Source: Proales similis
Taxonomy: Eukaryota; Rotifera; Eurotatoria; Ploima; Proalidae
Direction: 5' to 3'
DNA: 64,000 nt
NCBI GenBank assembly: GCA_019059635.1
Contig: JAGVRJ010000014.1
Coordinates: 744,001-808,000, forward strand
The position numbers and the translations under genes are program-made. Positions 34,215 through 46,900 of this stretch are shown here, piece after piece (within the stretch, counting starts at the first letter, position 1; the number at the start of each line of letters is the position of its first letter). Below the pieces are notes generated by a model that worked only from the letters and a program-made list of their open reading frames with translations, did not search any database and had not been told where the DNA came from.

Positions 34215-37200
34215 ATGTGTTTGACTTTAAAGGTAAACGCAGCCAATCGAGTTCAATGGGTTGCTTGACTCTGAAAACTGTGTTTCTGCTCTTAGTTGGT
34301 CTTAGTGGTCATCGTGTTGACTCGCGAGGCCGAGTCGCTGCCTCGCTTTTCCATCGGCAAGAACTACGAGAATCTGTTTAAATCGCAGCGCTTTCCAATT
34401 TTGGAAACAATCGGTCGGCCGCCGTCTCTGGCGCCCAAGTAGGCTCCTCTACTCGACACGAATGAACGCTGACGATGCTGAACTATGATGATGTCAGTTC
34501 AAAGGGAAAAGCCTCCGACTCAAATGAGAATGCAGCGTTGCAGCACCAAATAGAAGGGTTTCTCTCCACAAATTCAATCGAGCAAAAGTACTTGAGCAAA
34601 GGAGGCTCGTCTGAGGAGGCTCGCCACGTGATGCAGAAAATGTCCGAGGCGCTTAGTCTGCTCATTGAGTCGGACAAGAACTCTTCGTCAGTGACGAGCA
34701 TGCGCTTCCTGGACGAGTTGAGCGACAGTCAAGTTTGGTCAAGTGGCCTGTTCCAGGGCGACATTGTGCTTTCCAAAAAGCAGGCCGATTCACTGCTCGA
34801 TCAAGTGAAGCATTCCCTGGACAAGTCGGGCTCAACCAGAAAAGTGATTGGCAATGTCCAGCTCCGATGGCCTCTGCCCATCTACTTCAAATTCGACGGC
34901 AAACACAGTAAGTGAACGTGCCAGCAGCGTCTACCTTAATTCAGACATTTCACCCATAACAAAACAAGCGCCGGAAGAGCAAGCGACCATCAAGCAAGCG
35001 TTAAAGAGCTGGGAAGAGAAAACTTGCATCCGCTTCGTAGAGTCGACCAGCTCGCCAGGACCGCAGATCCGCTTCATCAAGGCGAACGGGTAACGCCTTT
35101 TGCTGAAATCCAGACACCAGCTTGCTCAAGCGAGTCGTCGGCAATTAGATGCTGGTCACCGGTCGGCTACAATCCGGACTATAAATACCAAGAGATCTCA
35201 CTCGGCGACGGCTGTGTGAATGTAGGCTGCGATATGTCAATGCTTAGACTTGATTTGAGCAAAACGAGTTTAGAGGGGAACTGTGATGCACGAAGTTGGC
35301 CATGTGCTTGGCTTTTTCCACGAGCATTCGCGGCCTGACCGAGACCAGCATGTGGAAATAGTCAGAGAGAACATCGCGCCCTTCATGCAGCTCAACTTTT
35401 TCAAGTACAGCGTGAAGGAAATCGACGATTTAGGCATCGCCTACGACCTCTCGTCGGACATGCATTACGGAAGCACGGTAAGAATCTTGGTCGTATGCCG
35501 ACTCGCTTCTGTTCCGGCTTGCGCTTCTATTTCGGCAAATTCAAGTATTTCACCGCCAACGGCAAAGAGACAATGCGAACAAGAGATTCTCGCTATCAAA
35601 AGACCATTGGCCAACGCACCCAGCTCTCGTTCAGCGACGTTTTGGCTGCCAATCGGCTCTATTGCACTGGTTAGCATTTCTCTAATCTCTTGTTCCTCTC
35701 CAACTTACTTAAACACTCGAAAGCTTCTTGTTCGAAGCAAATTTTCTGCCGACGAGGTGGCTATCCAAATCCAAACAACTGCGATGAATGGTAAATGGTC
35801 CGCATCATTAGGCACCAAATGAGCTCATGTTTAGTTTTAAATCGAATTCATCAAGCATTTGTCCGGACGGATTTGGAGGAGCTTATTGCGAGCAGCTTTC
35901 CCAGTCAACTCGTAAGCTTCAGCAAACTTCAATTGATTTCATTTTTGAGCTCAAGACTTAATTTCGTTCAACCTAGCGGGCTGCGGTGGATCCCTGGTCG
36001 AACCGAATGGCATTCTTCAAACGCCCAACTATCCTCAAGCGTATCCAAAACGAATAAAATGCAACTGGCTCATTACGGCGCCGGTTGGCCAGCGCATCCG
36101 AATCACGTTTGAATCAGGTTTTGAAATTGCCTGCGATCCGCACTCAAAGCTTGCCCCTTGCGATCACGACTGGGTGGAAATAAGAGAGAATGCGGCCACT
36201 TTTTTCCAAGGCGGCCCAAGGTGAATATACGAAAGCATTTAGAACCGCTGTCCAACTCTCAAAGCTCTTTCTTCCTGCTCTAACCAAAACGATCAGGTAC
36301 TGCTGCAAGAATGGACCGCCAGAGACCGAGTCGGCCACAAACGAAATGCTTGTCATCTTCAACTCCGATTCGCTCGACTTTGGCTCTGCAATCGGATTTA
36401 GGGCCACCTACAGCTTTGTGGGTAAATGAACCGATTTTGTTCGGCACGTGCTCAATTTCTCACTCTTGAGTAGGACAGCCTAGCGAGAGCCAAGTAAAGG
36501 ACTGCTCTCAACTCTTGTGCTTAAATGCCGGCGTTTGCTTGAGATTTGACGACGGTTACAAATGTGTTTGCAACGCGTCATTCACTGGTGAACATTGTGA
36601 GTTGGCCATCAACATGTGCGAGAGAATCAATTGCGAGAACGGAGGCGTGTGTGTGCCAGAGAGCGGCTCTTGCGAATGCACATCGGCCTTTTCTGGTCCG
36701 AGGTAAACGAAGCTCGGCTTTCATTATTCAACTGGCTATTGGTCCATCTTAACTCTCGACCTTGAGGTGCGAGATGAGGAAAAACTTCTGCGCCGAGAGT
36801 CCGTGCCTGAAAGGCGTCTGTGTTGAGCTTGAGGACAATTTCAAATGCTTCTGCTACAAAGACTATACAGGCAAGCGATGCGAAATTAGACTTGGCCAGA
36901 GCAAGTGCCACGACGGTCTTTGCCTGAACGGCGGCACGTGTTTGCAATCGCCTTGGACTGAGGGCTTTAAATGCCAATGTCCGATTAACTATTTGGGCGT
37001 GTTTTGCGAGCAGAGCATTTGCCGAAATCGATGCGAGAACGGTAACACCTTCTGTCCGATTCCAGTCAAGCTGCCAATTCTTTAGATCACTCAATTAAAA
37101 GGTTCTTGCGAGCTAAGAGCCGAGGGCGGCTACTACTGCGAGTGCAACGACGGCTCAGTTGGCGAAGATTGCAACCCAGAGCACAAGTGCGCCCAATCGC

Positions 37201-40186
37201 CTTGTCCTGCCAATCGTGTTTGCCATCGCTTGGGCGCAGACTACATTTGCAAGTGTTCGTAAGTCGCCAAATATTCGCCTCAGATCACAATCCTCACTTC
37301 ATCTTTCACTTGCTCGCCAGTTCGTCCGAAGAAAACTGCTTCGATCGAGCGCTCTGCAGTCCGAACCCGTGTGTTCACGGTGAATGCAAGCAGTCAGGTC
37401 CCAACCTGTTTAACTGCGAGTGTGAGCCGGGCTTTAACGGACGATACTGCGAGAATGGTCTGATTGGGTCTTGTAAATCCCGGGCGCCACTAAATTCATT
37501 TTGTTTTGCACAAATCAAGGTCTTCTGGCTGAAGCCGTGCCTCGCTCCGACGCTTGCTCTTCCAATCCGTGCTTGAACAACGGAATCTGCCAACTAAGCA
37601 GCGAACGCATTGAATGCTTTTGTCCACCGGGCTTTGTCGGCCAGCGCTGTGAGTTCGCCTATTCAATCAAGAACAACATCTGCTCGCTGCGCTCACCCTG
37701 CAAGCATGGAACGTGCCTTGCCGACGGAAAAACGTAAGCGCAGCAACGAGAGATAATTTTCGAAAAACTAGAAATGCAACTGCCCGTTCAGGTACAAATG
37801 CGAATGCAAGTCGGGATGGAGCGGAGTCAATTGTGACCAATTTGACGCGTGTGCCAGCTCTCCTTGTCAAAACGGAGCCACTTGTGTTGGCGACGAGTCC
37901 AGGCTGACTGGCTTCCGTTGTCTGTGCGCTTCCGGCTTCCAGGGCCAAAGCTGTGAGGAAGGCGCAAATGCCTGTGCCTCGGGACCGTGTCTGCCCGAAC
38001 AGGTGTGCCTTAGCAGCGAGTCAAGGTTCTACTGTTTGTGCATTCGAGGCTATTCTTGTCCGAGCGATTTCGCCTCACTTCGAGCCAGTTTTCCGAGCAC
38101 TGGCCAGCCACTGAGCTGTCCGGACTCGATTTGCAATTTAAACGGCCGCTGTGTGGTAAGTAGAGAGCATGAGCTCTACTGCGAGTGCCGGCTCGGATAT
38201 CGCGGAGTCTTCTGTGAGCATCTGGACAAGTGCTTGGTACAAGGCGACATTTGCAAGAACGGTGGCACGTGTCGAATGAACGGCAGTCAAATAGCCTGTG
38301 ATTGTCCCGTCAACTATCTGGAACCGTATTGCGAAATACCAAGGGCCGCTGAGGACATCTACTGCAATTCAAATGTGTGCCAGAATGGCGGCACTTGCAT
38401 TCATACAAATCTTGCGTCAGCGGCCGGAATGAAGTGTCTCTGTCCCGCTGGGTTTGCCGGCCTCTTTTGCGAGCTGAGTAAGCTTTCGTTTCTTCTCTCT
38501 CTCTTTCTCCGTCTCTTTTTCTCTAATTATCCATTTTCAAGCCGAAATCGAGTCGAAGTTCGGATCGCGTTCGTTGCCGATTCCTTCCATCTGCAAAGAA
38601 AAGCAGGGAACCGGCACACGGACTCTGATTGTTCCAGTTGGAGATGCCAGTCATCAGGCGGCCAATTTGATCTTTGAATGTAATTTGCGTTCGGCTTTGA
38701 GCTTTTGTTTCAACAAATGAATTCAAATTGCGTAGCTGATCTGGTTTGGATGGTAGAGCAAGATCGAAGATTGGCGATCGGCGAATGGCCAAAGCGATTG
38801 GATGACTTTTTCATCGATGCTCCCGCAACGGTCGCAAGTTTAGCTTTCGACCCGCGGTCTGAGCGCTTTCTTCTGTTCGAGGTAACGTTCTGTTTGTCTC
38901 TTCCCCACGAGCTTCTTGATTTTGAGGTGCATTTCGAAGCAGAGCGACTGCTTTTGGACATACAAGCTCGAAAAGTCTATTTCGAATGCAGTCAGAGATT
39001 CGACGAGATGTTTGCCGACTCGAACAGAATTTGCAACTGATTCATTCGATTTCTTGTTTTTCGTTCAATTTAATCAATCCTACTGGCCTCTGGCGCTCAC
39101 GAACGGTGACTTTTCAAACAAATTACTGCAAAATGAACTCGAGTTAATTTCCAAAAAAGGCATTGATCTTACTCGACTGCCGGGCGATTCGAATGTAATC
39201 TACTCTCTGACGAAAGGATCGAGTGTTTTGCATATAGTCGGCTCTGACGAGCTGATCCAGTTACAAGAGGGCCAGAGTACAAGTCTGGCTGTATCCGAAC
39301 AAGAGTCCGGTTCGAATTTGAAAATAGAAAAGACATTGAATTCGCAGCTTCCGATCGAGCTCGACGTGTAAGCGCTTTTTGTTAGAGCTTCGAAGCTATC
39401 GCTTTCAAACAAATGTTCCGCATAGATGTCGGCCTTTTCGGCCAAAAGTGGTCGCCGAGCCCGACTCGGCCGAGTGTCCGCCTGTCGCGCAGTTGAAATC
39501 GATGAGCAAAATCGACTCGAAGCGAGGACTGGCGCTTATCGGAACAACAATCTTTTGGCTTCATCTAGACCAGCTGAGCAGCAGAATTGGGCAAAAGGCA
39601 ATAGAGCTGGAAGGAGACTACCAACTAGCCGACAGGCCTAGTTCAATATTCTCACTCAACGCCGTTATATTTGTGGTCCAAGTAAGTGCCCAAATCAGCA
39701 AGAGTTTCTGAGCGCCATTCAGGTCGATCGCTCAAGGGCGCAAGCGTTTCGATTTACACGGAGACTGGCGGCAGTTTGATGCCAATCAAGAGTGAAGTTC
39801 AGATCAAAGAACTGTTCGGAGAGCGAAATCAGCCAGAGGACTTGGTCAGCGCAGTTCAGTTCGAGAGGAAACTATACTTTTTCCAAGGTAATCAATCTCT
39901 GACTTGAACGAGCCCGACTTGACGAGTCCGTCTAATGACTTGACTAACCATGAACACAGAGCGTCATTTAATCGAGTACATTGACGAAAATAAATGGACA
40001 CGAATGCGCCTGGCCGGTCTGACAGGCAAGTTGACTCGCGCCGTGCAGAACGTGCTCGACGAGCAGACCGTCTACTTGTGGGACAGCAACGAGCTTTCGT
40101 TCGCTTTCGATCTGAGGACTCGCCAGCTGAGCTCAATGCAATCAGCGCAAATACTGCGGCGACTTTTGGCCGAGTGCAGCGAGTGA
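34215..40186 (+). CDS. Secreted astacin metalloprotease with EGF, CUB, 14 further EGF modules and a hemopexin-like C-terminus
   Basis: Zinc protease and large extracellular protein of roughly 1,500 residues, with more than 20 short introns. Signal peptide MCLTLKLVLVVIVLTREAES is split by the first intron. The propeptide holds the astacin aspartate-switch motif FQGD. The catalytic domain starts RWPLPIYFKF and has the zinc site HEVGHVLGFFHEHSRPDRD (35289 onward) and the Met-turn SSDMHYGS, so it looks active. It is followed by a nematode-NAS-like EGF (GGYPNPNNC), one CUB domain (CGGSLVEPNGILQTPNYPQ), 14 EGF-like modules (e.g. CKNGGTCRMNG, CQNGGTCIHTN) to about 38,480, then about 450 residues with weak hemopexin-like blades ending RRLLAECSE. 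Frame holds across each junction I checked. Family members act in matrix processing and morphogen release. One gene versus two joined genes is the main doubt, but I saw no stop or promoter between the parts. Confidence 0.82.
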
Positions 40187-40828
40187 AGGCGCTCAGGCCT
40201 GTGCCAGAGAAGATGATGCCGAACGAAGAACTGATGATTTAAAGCGTGCTTTTGTGTTTTCAATTGTTTATTATGAAATGAAAAAGGATTTTCACATGTC
40301 CGGGGCGCTCGTTCATCAAAATTGATCAGCAAAATAAACGAATTGATGACAAATTAAATAAGAAAAACTGAGTGGCATTAAAACGCATAGAAAAACTGTT
40401 CCAAGTAACTGGCCGTCGACCAGACAGACAGACAGACAGAGGAGCAGACAGATTCTTGTCTGGGCCAAGTCTACCTTCATTCATTCTCACTCTTGGCAAG
40501 GTCGCGCCTGGGCCACAACTTGAAGAAAAAGAGTTGTCATCGGTTGACTGGGCTCACGGATGGGATCGATTTAAATAATAGTGTCCAAGTGTCTAGTGCT
40601 AACTGGTCTCTGCAGCATTGAGTGTGCGAGGGCCAATAGAAGGGCTAATGAAGTAATTGCAAACAAAGGGCTTTCGAACTAAAAAGCTAGCGAAAAACTC
40701 TGAAACACAACTCTGGACTAATGTTTGCTGGGGCTGCTTAGGTCCTAATGCCCTATTAACTAAATTTGCTCTGAACATGAGGCTAAAGGGTTTGTGCTTG
40801 GCTTATAATGGTCGGCTTTGCATTCAGT
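40187..40828. other. Convergent spacer with (CAGA)5 repeat
   Basis: About 640 bases between the stops of the astacin and exchanger genes. It contains a tetranucleotide repeat, (CAGA)5, at 40421-40440. Small frames are without any signature. Confidence 0.55.
40333..40338 (+). terminator. Possible poly(A) signal of the astacin gene
   Basis: AATAAA about 150 bases after the stop at 40186, before the convergent Na+/Ca2+ exchanger gene. Confidence 0.45.
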
Positions 40829-43800
40829 CTAGAAACCTTTGATGACGCAGTAGCTCTCAAGTGCGGACAATATGATGTAAAGCATCCACAAGCCGAAGAA
40901 AAGAGCGGCCGTGACGTAGCGCATCTTCTTCGGGCCGCCGAGCTCGCCGCCGACGAACGGCAAGCGTCTGACCATCATGAACGCGATGGCAACAAAAGCG
41001 AACGAGCAGAATATTGTGACCGAGAAGGCCAGGCTGCCGGGGTTGACCAGAAACTGGGTGCCGTTGTAAAAGTGGTAGATGGCAGCCGCCGACCACGCCA
41101 AGCCGATGCCGAGGAAAACGTTCACTGCATTTGAGCCGGTCACATTGCCCACCGAGCCGTCGGCGTATTTATCCTGAATGGCGGCCACTTTGCTGGCGAA
41201 CATGTCTGTTCAAGCGACACCATTAGATTCGAGCATTTTATTCCCGGCTTCGTGGCTGCTTACCTGGCAGCGAAGTGCCCAGGGCAACGAATGAAATTGC
41301 GTTGACACTGTCCTTCAGTCCGACTGTGCAGCCAAAGTGCGAGGCGAGATCGCCAATGACCGCAGTCAGCACGCCGATCATGATGATCGAAACGATGAAG
41401 CAAGCCCAGCCGCCCATGATATCTAATTGCGCCGGTTGGTATCTCGGTCAGATTTTAACAAGCTCGGCTGCGTTTCGACGATCAGCTTACCGGTCGGAGG
41501 CACCAGGGCAAACAATAGCTTCCAGAACAGTGAGATGAAGTGAAGAGCGTAGTCGCCGACTGACGGCTGAGTGGGCTCCTTCTCTCGGCCTTTCTCACCG
41601 CCTTCTTCCTCTTGGTTTTCGTCGTCGCCCTCCTCCTCGTCGTCCTCGTCATCGTCCGCGTTCACTTTGAGAGCATCCACAAATTGCTCTTTCCACGAGG
41701 AGGTACCCACAACAAGCGAAGAAGCGTTGCTCGTCAGCAGCTTGTCCACTAGGCCCTAAACAGATTGTTTCCTATGATTGCAATCCTCGTGTGCGTTGAG
41801 CACTCTGGCAGCCGCTTACTTTTATCATTTTGCTTTCTTTGATATGAACTTCGAGTCGGCTGTTCTCGCCGATCCTGGGTCGACCGGCTTCGTTCGGGCC
41901 CTCTGCGATCAGACAGTTTAAAAGAGCGCTCGTGCGTGGACGTCATCAAGCGAATGCTCACCGAAATCTTTGTTTTCACAAATTGGCTCGCCGAATTCAA
42001 TGTAAAACACTTCGTTCTTCTGGTAGTCTTCATCGTCGACGATTTCAATGTCAATATACTTCCTGCAGTCAAAGAGTGTGAAGAAGCAGCGACTCAATGT
42101 GAACAGGACTGGCACTTACTCAGTCTCGTTGTTGTAAAAGACCACCAAGTCCTCTTTCTTCTCGTAGTCGCGTCCGGAGATGGCAGTGCCGTCGATCGTC
42201 TTGTAGGGGATCTTCACTTTGCCTCTGGCTCCAGAGGTTCGCAGGACTTTGAATCGGGCCGTGCCGACGTTCTCGATCACTTCGATTTTAGGCTCAGGAA
42301 AGATGAAAACGCCGCCGTGATCGTCGTCCAGAATCATGACCGTGGCCACGTCCGGATGGGCGATCTCAATCGGTCCGGAGTCTTTCTCGTCGGTTGGCTC
42401 TTGGTAGCGAGCGTTAGACAGACGAACGTAAAAGTGCTCGTCCTCCTCGTAAACGTCATCGTCGATGATTGTGATGTTAAAGTGCTTGCGCTTCTCGTCC
42501 GGATAAAAGACCAGTGTGCCCTCGGTCTGTTCAAAGTCAGTGTCCGCCTCGGCGGTGCCGTTTTCGGTCTTGTAGTCGACCAGGACGGTCTTGCTCAAGT
42601 CTCCGGTGCGGCACACGTACACTTCCAGAGAGCCCACACTTTCAAAGCAAGTGTAATGGGCCGGGTCGAACGAGAACTTGACGCCAGTCTCGTCCTCGGC
42701 AATGCTCTCGAGCTGCGACCTCGACTTGTGCGACATTTGACTTCTCTCTTTGTCGGCGATTTTCTTTTTCAAGTTGTTGGAGCCGCCCACCAGTCGACGA
42801 GTGGCCTGTATGCGGTAGAAGGCTCGACTCTTGGGACCGCGCTTGAGAATCTCTGCTTCGGCCATCGCTTGTAGGTCTTCAATGCCAATGTCCGGGTGCT
42901 TTTGTCTCAGCTCTCTGAGTATGTTCAGATATTCGCGTCGGTGTTCTTCGAAGACTTTTATCTCAGAGTTTTCGGCATGCTCGGCGTCGCCGCTTGCTTC
43001 GGTTCCGTCGCCGATCGCCTTCAACGTGTGGCCGGCCTCCACTCCGTTCTCGTCCTCTTTCACAAGTTTGGTTGATTTGAGTCGCTTCTGCAAGAAGCCG
43101 GTGATGAATATCTTTCGGTCGACCCAGTACGCGGTTAGAACAGTGATCGGAAAGAAAATGAAGGTGAGAACAGCCTCCCATAGCTCGACAACGCCGACTG
43201 ATATTTGCGCCAGTATGAGATAGAGCCACACGTAGGCGAATATGCTCCAGGTGGCGGTGACAAAGAACACGCGTAAATGTTTTATTCGACGAATTTCGTC
43301 GGCGGGCACAGCCGTCACACAATAGCCAATAATGACAAACAAGTTGAATGCGGCGCTGCCCACGATCGTGTTGGGTCCAAGATCGCCTGCTTCAAAGTGG
43401 TTGCCGAATATCTCAATTATGCTGAGCAAAATCTCAGGTGCCGAGGAGCCGAGGGCCATCAACTAGAAACAGAGCTGAATGAGACCGGTCGGTCTGAATT
43501 TGCGGGCGTTGAATGCTTACCGTCAGATTGCTGACCGTCTCGTTCCAGTAGCGAACCATGATGGTTTGCTTTTGCCCGTTCGAGTCGGTTACTTTGATGG
43601 CGCGCTCCTGGGACGTGATCACTTCGATGGCAGCCATGAAGCGGTCGGCGATTATGTTCACACCAAGGAAGAGGTAGGCGAGGCCGAGGCCGTAGACCAC
43701 GGCTCGAGCGATCGTGTCGCCAGTGCTCAGGCCTTCCTGAGGCATCCACACTGGCAGCAGTAGACCTGGCTTGCACACGCTCGCAGTCACCGCACATTTC

Positions 43801-43838
43801 TTATCTATGCTCGATAGGTTAGAGAAGTTGAAGGACAT
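40829..43838 (-). CDS. Na+/Ca2+ exchanger (NCX / SLC8 / Calx)
   Basis: Plasma-membrane antiporter that exports Ca2+ in exchange for Na+. ATG 43838-43836, stop at 40829; about 870 residues over six exons. Order: extracellular Cys-containing start, TM1 with YLFLGVNIIADRFMAAIEV, WNETVSNLT spliced to LMALGSSAPEILLSIIEIFG (alpha-1 repeat), GDLGPNTIVGSAAFNLFVII, HLRVFFVTATWSIFAYVW, then a cytoplasmic loop with two Calx-beta Ca2+-sensor domains (RTGDLSKTVLVDYKTENGTA, TIIDDDVYEEDEHFYVRL, RTSGARGKVKIPYKTIDGTA) and an acidic stretch (DDDEDDEEEGDDENQEEE). The alpha-2 repeat follows (AISFVALGTSLPDMFASK, NVTGSNAVNVFLGIGLAW), and the protein ends SYCVIKGF as in vertebrate NCX. No cleavable signal peptide is seen at this start; an upstream exon could supply one. 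Confidence 0.93.
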
Positions 43839-43910
43839 GTTGCTGACTCTTATGCTGTTGCTGACTATTTAGCTGCTGCTGGCTGTTTAGCTGTTGCTTA
43901 CGACTATTTG
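43839..43910. repeat. Imperfect tandem repeat just upstream of exchanger start
   Basis: About four imperfect copies of an 18-20 base unit (consensus gactatttagctgttgct on the plus strand) lie immediately upstream of the exchanger ATG. On the transcribed strand they read as CAGCAACAGCTAAAT-like units and probably form part of the 5' UTR or an intron acceptor region. Confidence 0.6.
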
Positions 43911-46900
43911 TTTCGGCTGATTCAGACTCTTTAGCTAAACATGAGAGGGTAAATGAGATTGGCAAAGGCGTGGATTCGAAGTGCACGCTTTAGATTCGCT
44001 TGTTTGGGCCGAGAGAAGCTGTTTTCGTTTGGTGAGAGTTTGATGCGAGTCGAATTATCCTTTGGCCGGCTAGATTGGTCTACTCAGTCAGCGCATAGTC
44101 TAAACAAAACACTGTACGAGTTGCGTGTTTAGGACAGATTCGAAAAGTGGAGCGACGAGTCAAGCAGGCACTCGAAAAGAGGCTGATTTGAGGCACTGGA
44201 TTGGAACTGGATGGGCGACCGCCTTGCTAAGGAACGCAGAAAGCGCGCTTGCCATCGTAGAGGCTCAGAGGAGAAGAAATAGAAGAAGAAGAGTAAAGAG
44301 AAGCAACTGAGGATAAAGGCGTGCAATACGCAACCTTAGGATGCACTTAAGTTGCAATATCGACTCATAATCGCAGGCAGGCGGGCAGAAAGCGCGAGCG
44401 AATGAGCTATTCAGAAGGCAGCGGCTCTGAAGGTTGCGGGCGAACATTAATGTGCAAAGATGCGAATGGAAAATAAAGCGATCCGCACGCAAGTCATAAA
44501 TAGGATGCCGATGCCGAATAGATAACCGAAAATAATTAGTTGAAGGTAAGCAAAGGCGAAGAGCGAGTGAGTGTGTTTGCAAATAGAAGGCAGAAGAGAG
44601 CGGCTGCGGAGGATACAGAGATACAGACGAAGCCAGATGCCTCGTGTTGTGTACATTCTTCAGGGTCTGCGCTGAACTGTATAACGATCGATCGATGGAT
44701 CGATGATCTAATCGCACGGGCTTTAATGTGCAATCATGTTAATGAATTGCCGAACATTTGTTTGCGCAACAAGTCTATAATCGGTTTGGATCGCAAGCGT
44801 GCTCACCGCTCGCAGATTTGCCTCTCTTCTTCACCGCTTGTCTGACTCGGCTCGCAATCAGTTTGCCAGATAGAAATAGAATTTATTTTACAATCGACTC
44901 GAAACTCACTCGCTCACTTGCTGTCTGGCTGCCTGACTTATTTTGGTTTCCAAACGCTGCTGCTGCTGTGAGCGATCTCAAGCACACACACACACGAACG
45001 CACGCAAGCGCTCTGTGAGTGAGTAAGTAAAGAACTCTTATTGCGTGGATGGACCGACAGTCACTCGGCTGGCAATAAGCTGCAAATTGAGTCGAAAACT
45101 TAATGGGCAACTTGGCCAAATCTAATTTCAGTGCGAGATCGATTTAGCGGCTGAGTGAACATGATACGAAATACAAGTATATATATATAAATGCAGCAAG
45201 AATCTAGAGGACGGAGGAATAGAGCAGTGCGCGCACGGATTTGCTCTCATTGTTGTGCCGTTGGCTATTTTCCTGCTCGGCGTTGGTAAATGTCAGGCCG
45301 AGGCGTGGGCTCAGGCAGCTTACTTGCGTGATGGCTCCGATGTAGTTGAATGCGAATTACTTGCTGATATTTGATTAACTCGCAAGACGGTCGAATTACC
45401 ATAACGAGTCAGTCTTGAGCAGATTGGCATCTCATAATGGGCCGATAATTCGATAAGCTCGAGTAATGGAGCCTTGGTTCAGCGCCCTTCTCTCTTCAAG
45501 ATGTTACTGTTGCGCTCTCTGAAAAAGTGTTGTACAAACGCGGTTCCTGCTCTAACATGCTTGATAATAAATCATGGCGCGTGCCTGGTCTGCTCTAATT
45601 GTTGTTTAATTGGAAAGCGTCTTGTCTAATCGTCATTGTCATTATCGTCATCGTGATGATTGCAGCCAGTCTTGCTGCCACCTTTTTTTCCTATTTATAA
45701 CAATACGTATTTATAAACGCACGAGTAAAACACTTCGACTTGAATGGGAATAGCTGTTGAGAGAGGCCAGAGATGAATGAGAGTGGTTCGATTCATTAAT
45801 CGTCCTTCAAATCATCGCCATATTTAAGCGTAGCCAACACTCTTCCAACTAAGGTCTGTGTGCGACTGGGTCTAATAAATCGCGGCTGCTTTGCTGGGAA
45901 AATTGATTTCTTTCCGAATTGGCACCTCAGACCCTCTCTCTCTCTCTGAATCACGCACAGACAGAGAATCGACAAGAGGATGCAGCAGATTGGCACGCGC
46001 AAACAGCACCACATGACGAAAAGTATTCACACAAATGGCCATTTGGCATGAAATAGACGACGCCTAGTCGGACTAGAGGCGAAAAAAACAAGAGAGAGAC
46101 TAAGCAGAAGAGGCATAGGGGGGGGCAGCCACTTGCGTTGATTTTAATGAAGCGCGAGTCGAACAGACCAAAGTTCGAAACAAGAGCTAGTAATTCAAGT
46201 TATCGAAGAAACATAGAAGCAAACTAATTCATAATGAATTGCTTTTGAATCTGGCTTTGGCGTCGATCGAACGCGCTCAACATGAGCCTGTTGCATAGTT
46301 GCGCAATCGCCTGCCTGTATGGCATTTGATAACTGCGATCGGCACCAACTGCCGCACCAACAATTTCAAGCTCATGTTTTCATAAGCGTCTCTCAAGCGC
46401 TTCATGTATCGATGGCAAATCGAACAAATTTTTGTGCCTTTCTAGGCGTTCTTGCTTTCAGCTCTTCTGCCTTCTAGCAAATGAGTGTCAGGCTTCCTGC
46501 CTTGCTAACTCGCTCCTAAATGGCAGTGTCAGATTCAAATAGCTTCAATGAGCATAAACAATAAAAGCATCTTATTGGCATGTGCAGTCCATTGACGGTA
46601 CAAAACAAGACGCAGTTGTTAAACGCAAACAATCTAAAACACGCAGGCTTGTAGAAATTGGTCGATTTACAGGTTTTCTGGCTTCGAAGGCACGCGCCGC
46701 ATTCTCTTGTTCTTCGGCCCGCCATTCTTTTCACCATTTCCAGCTAATATTCTCATTCAGTTGGGCCGCGCTCGCGTTCCTCTCCTCTCTGCCGTTCTGT
46801 GGCCCACACACTCGTTCGCTTGCTTGTTCGTTCGCTCGTGCTTGTTGTTGTTGGCAGTAATTTTCAATCGCGAGTCGATTTTCGCCTCGCAGCCAGAACA

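Noticed and set aside
41936-42874. 312-codon plus-strand frame opposite the exchanger
   Set aside because: Mirror of the Calx-beta exon; Val/Leu-rich composition typical of an antisense shadow.
44686-44706. GATCGATC-rich patch
   Set aside because: Short simple-sequence run without symmetry beyond what such repeats give; no reason to see a regulatory site.
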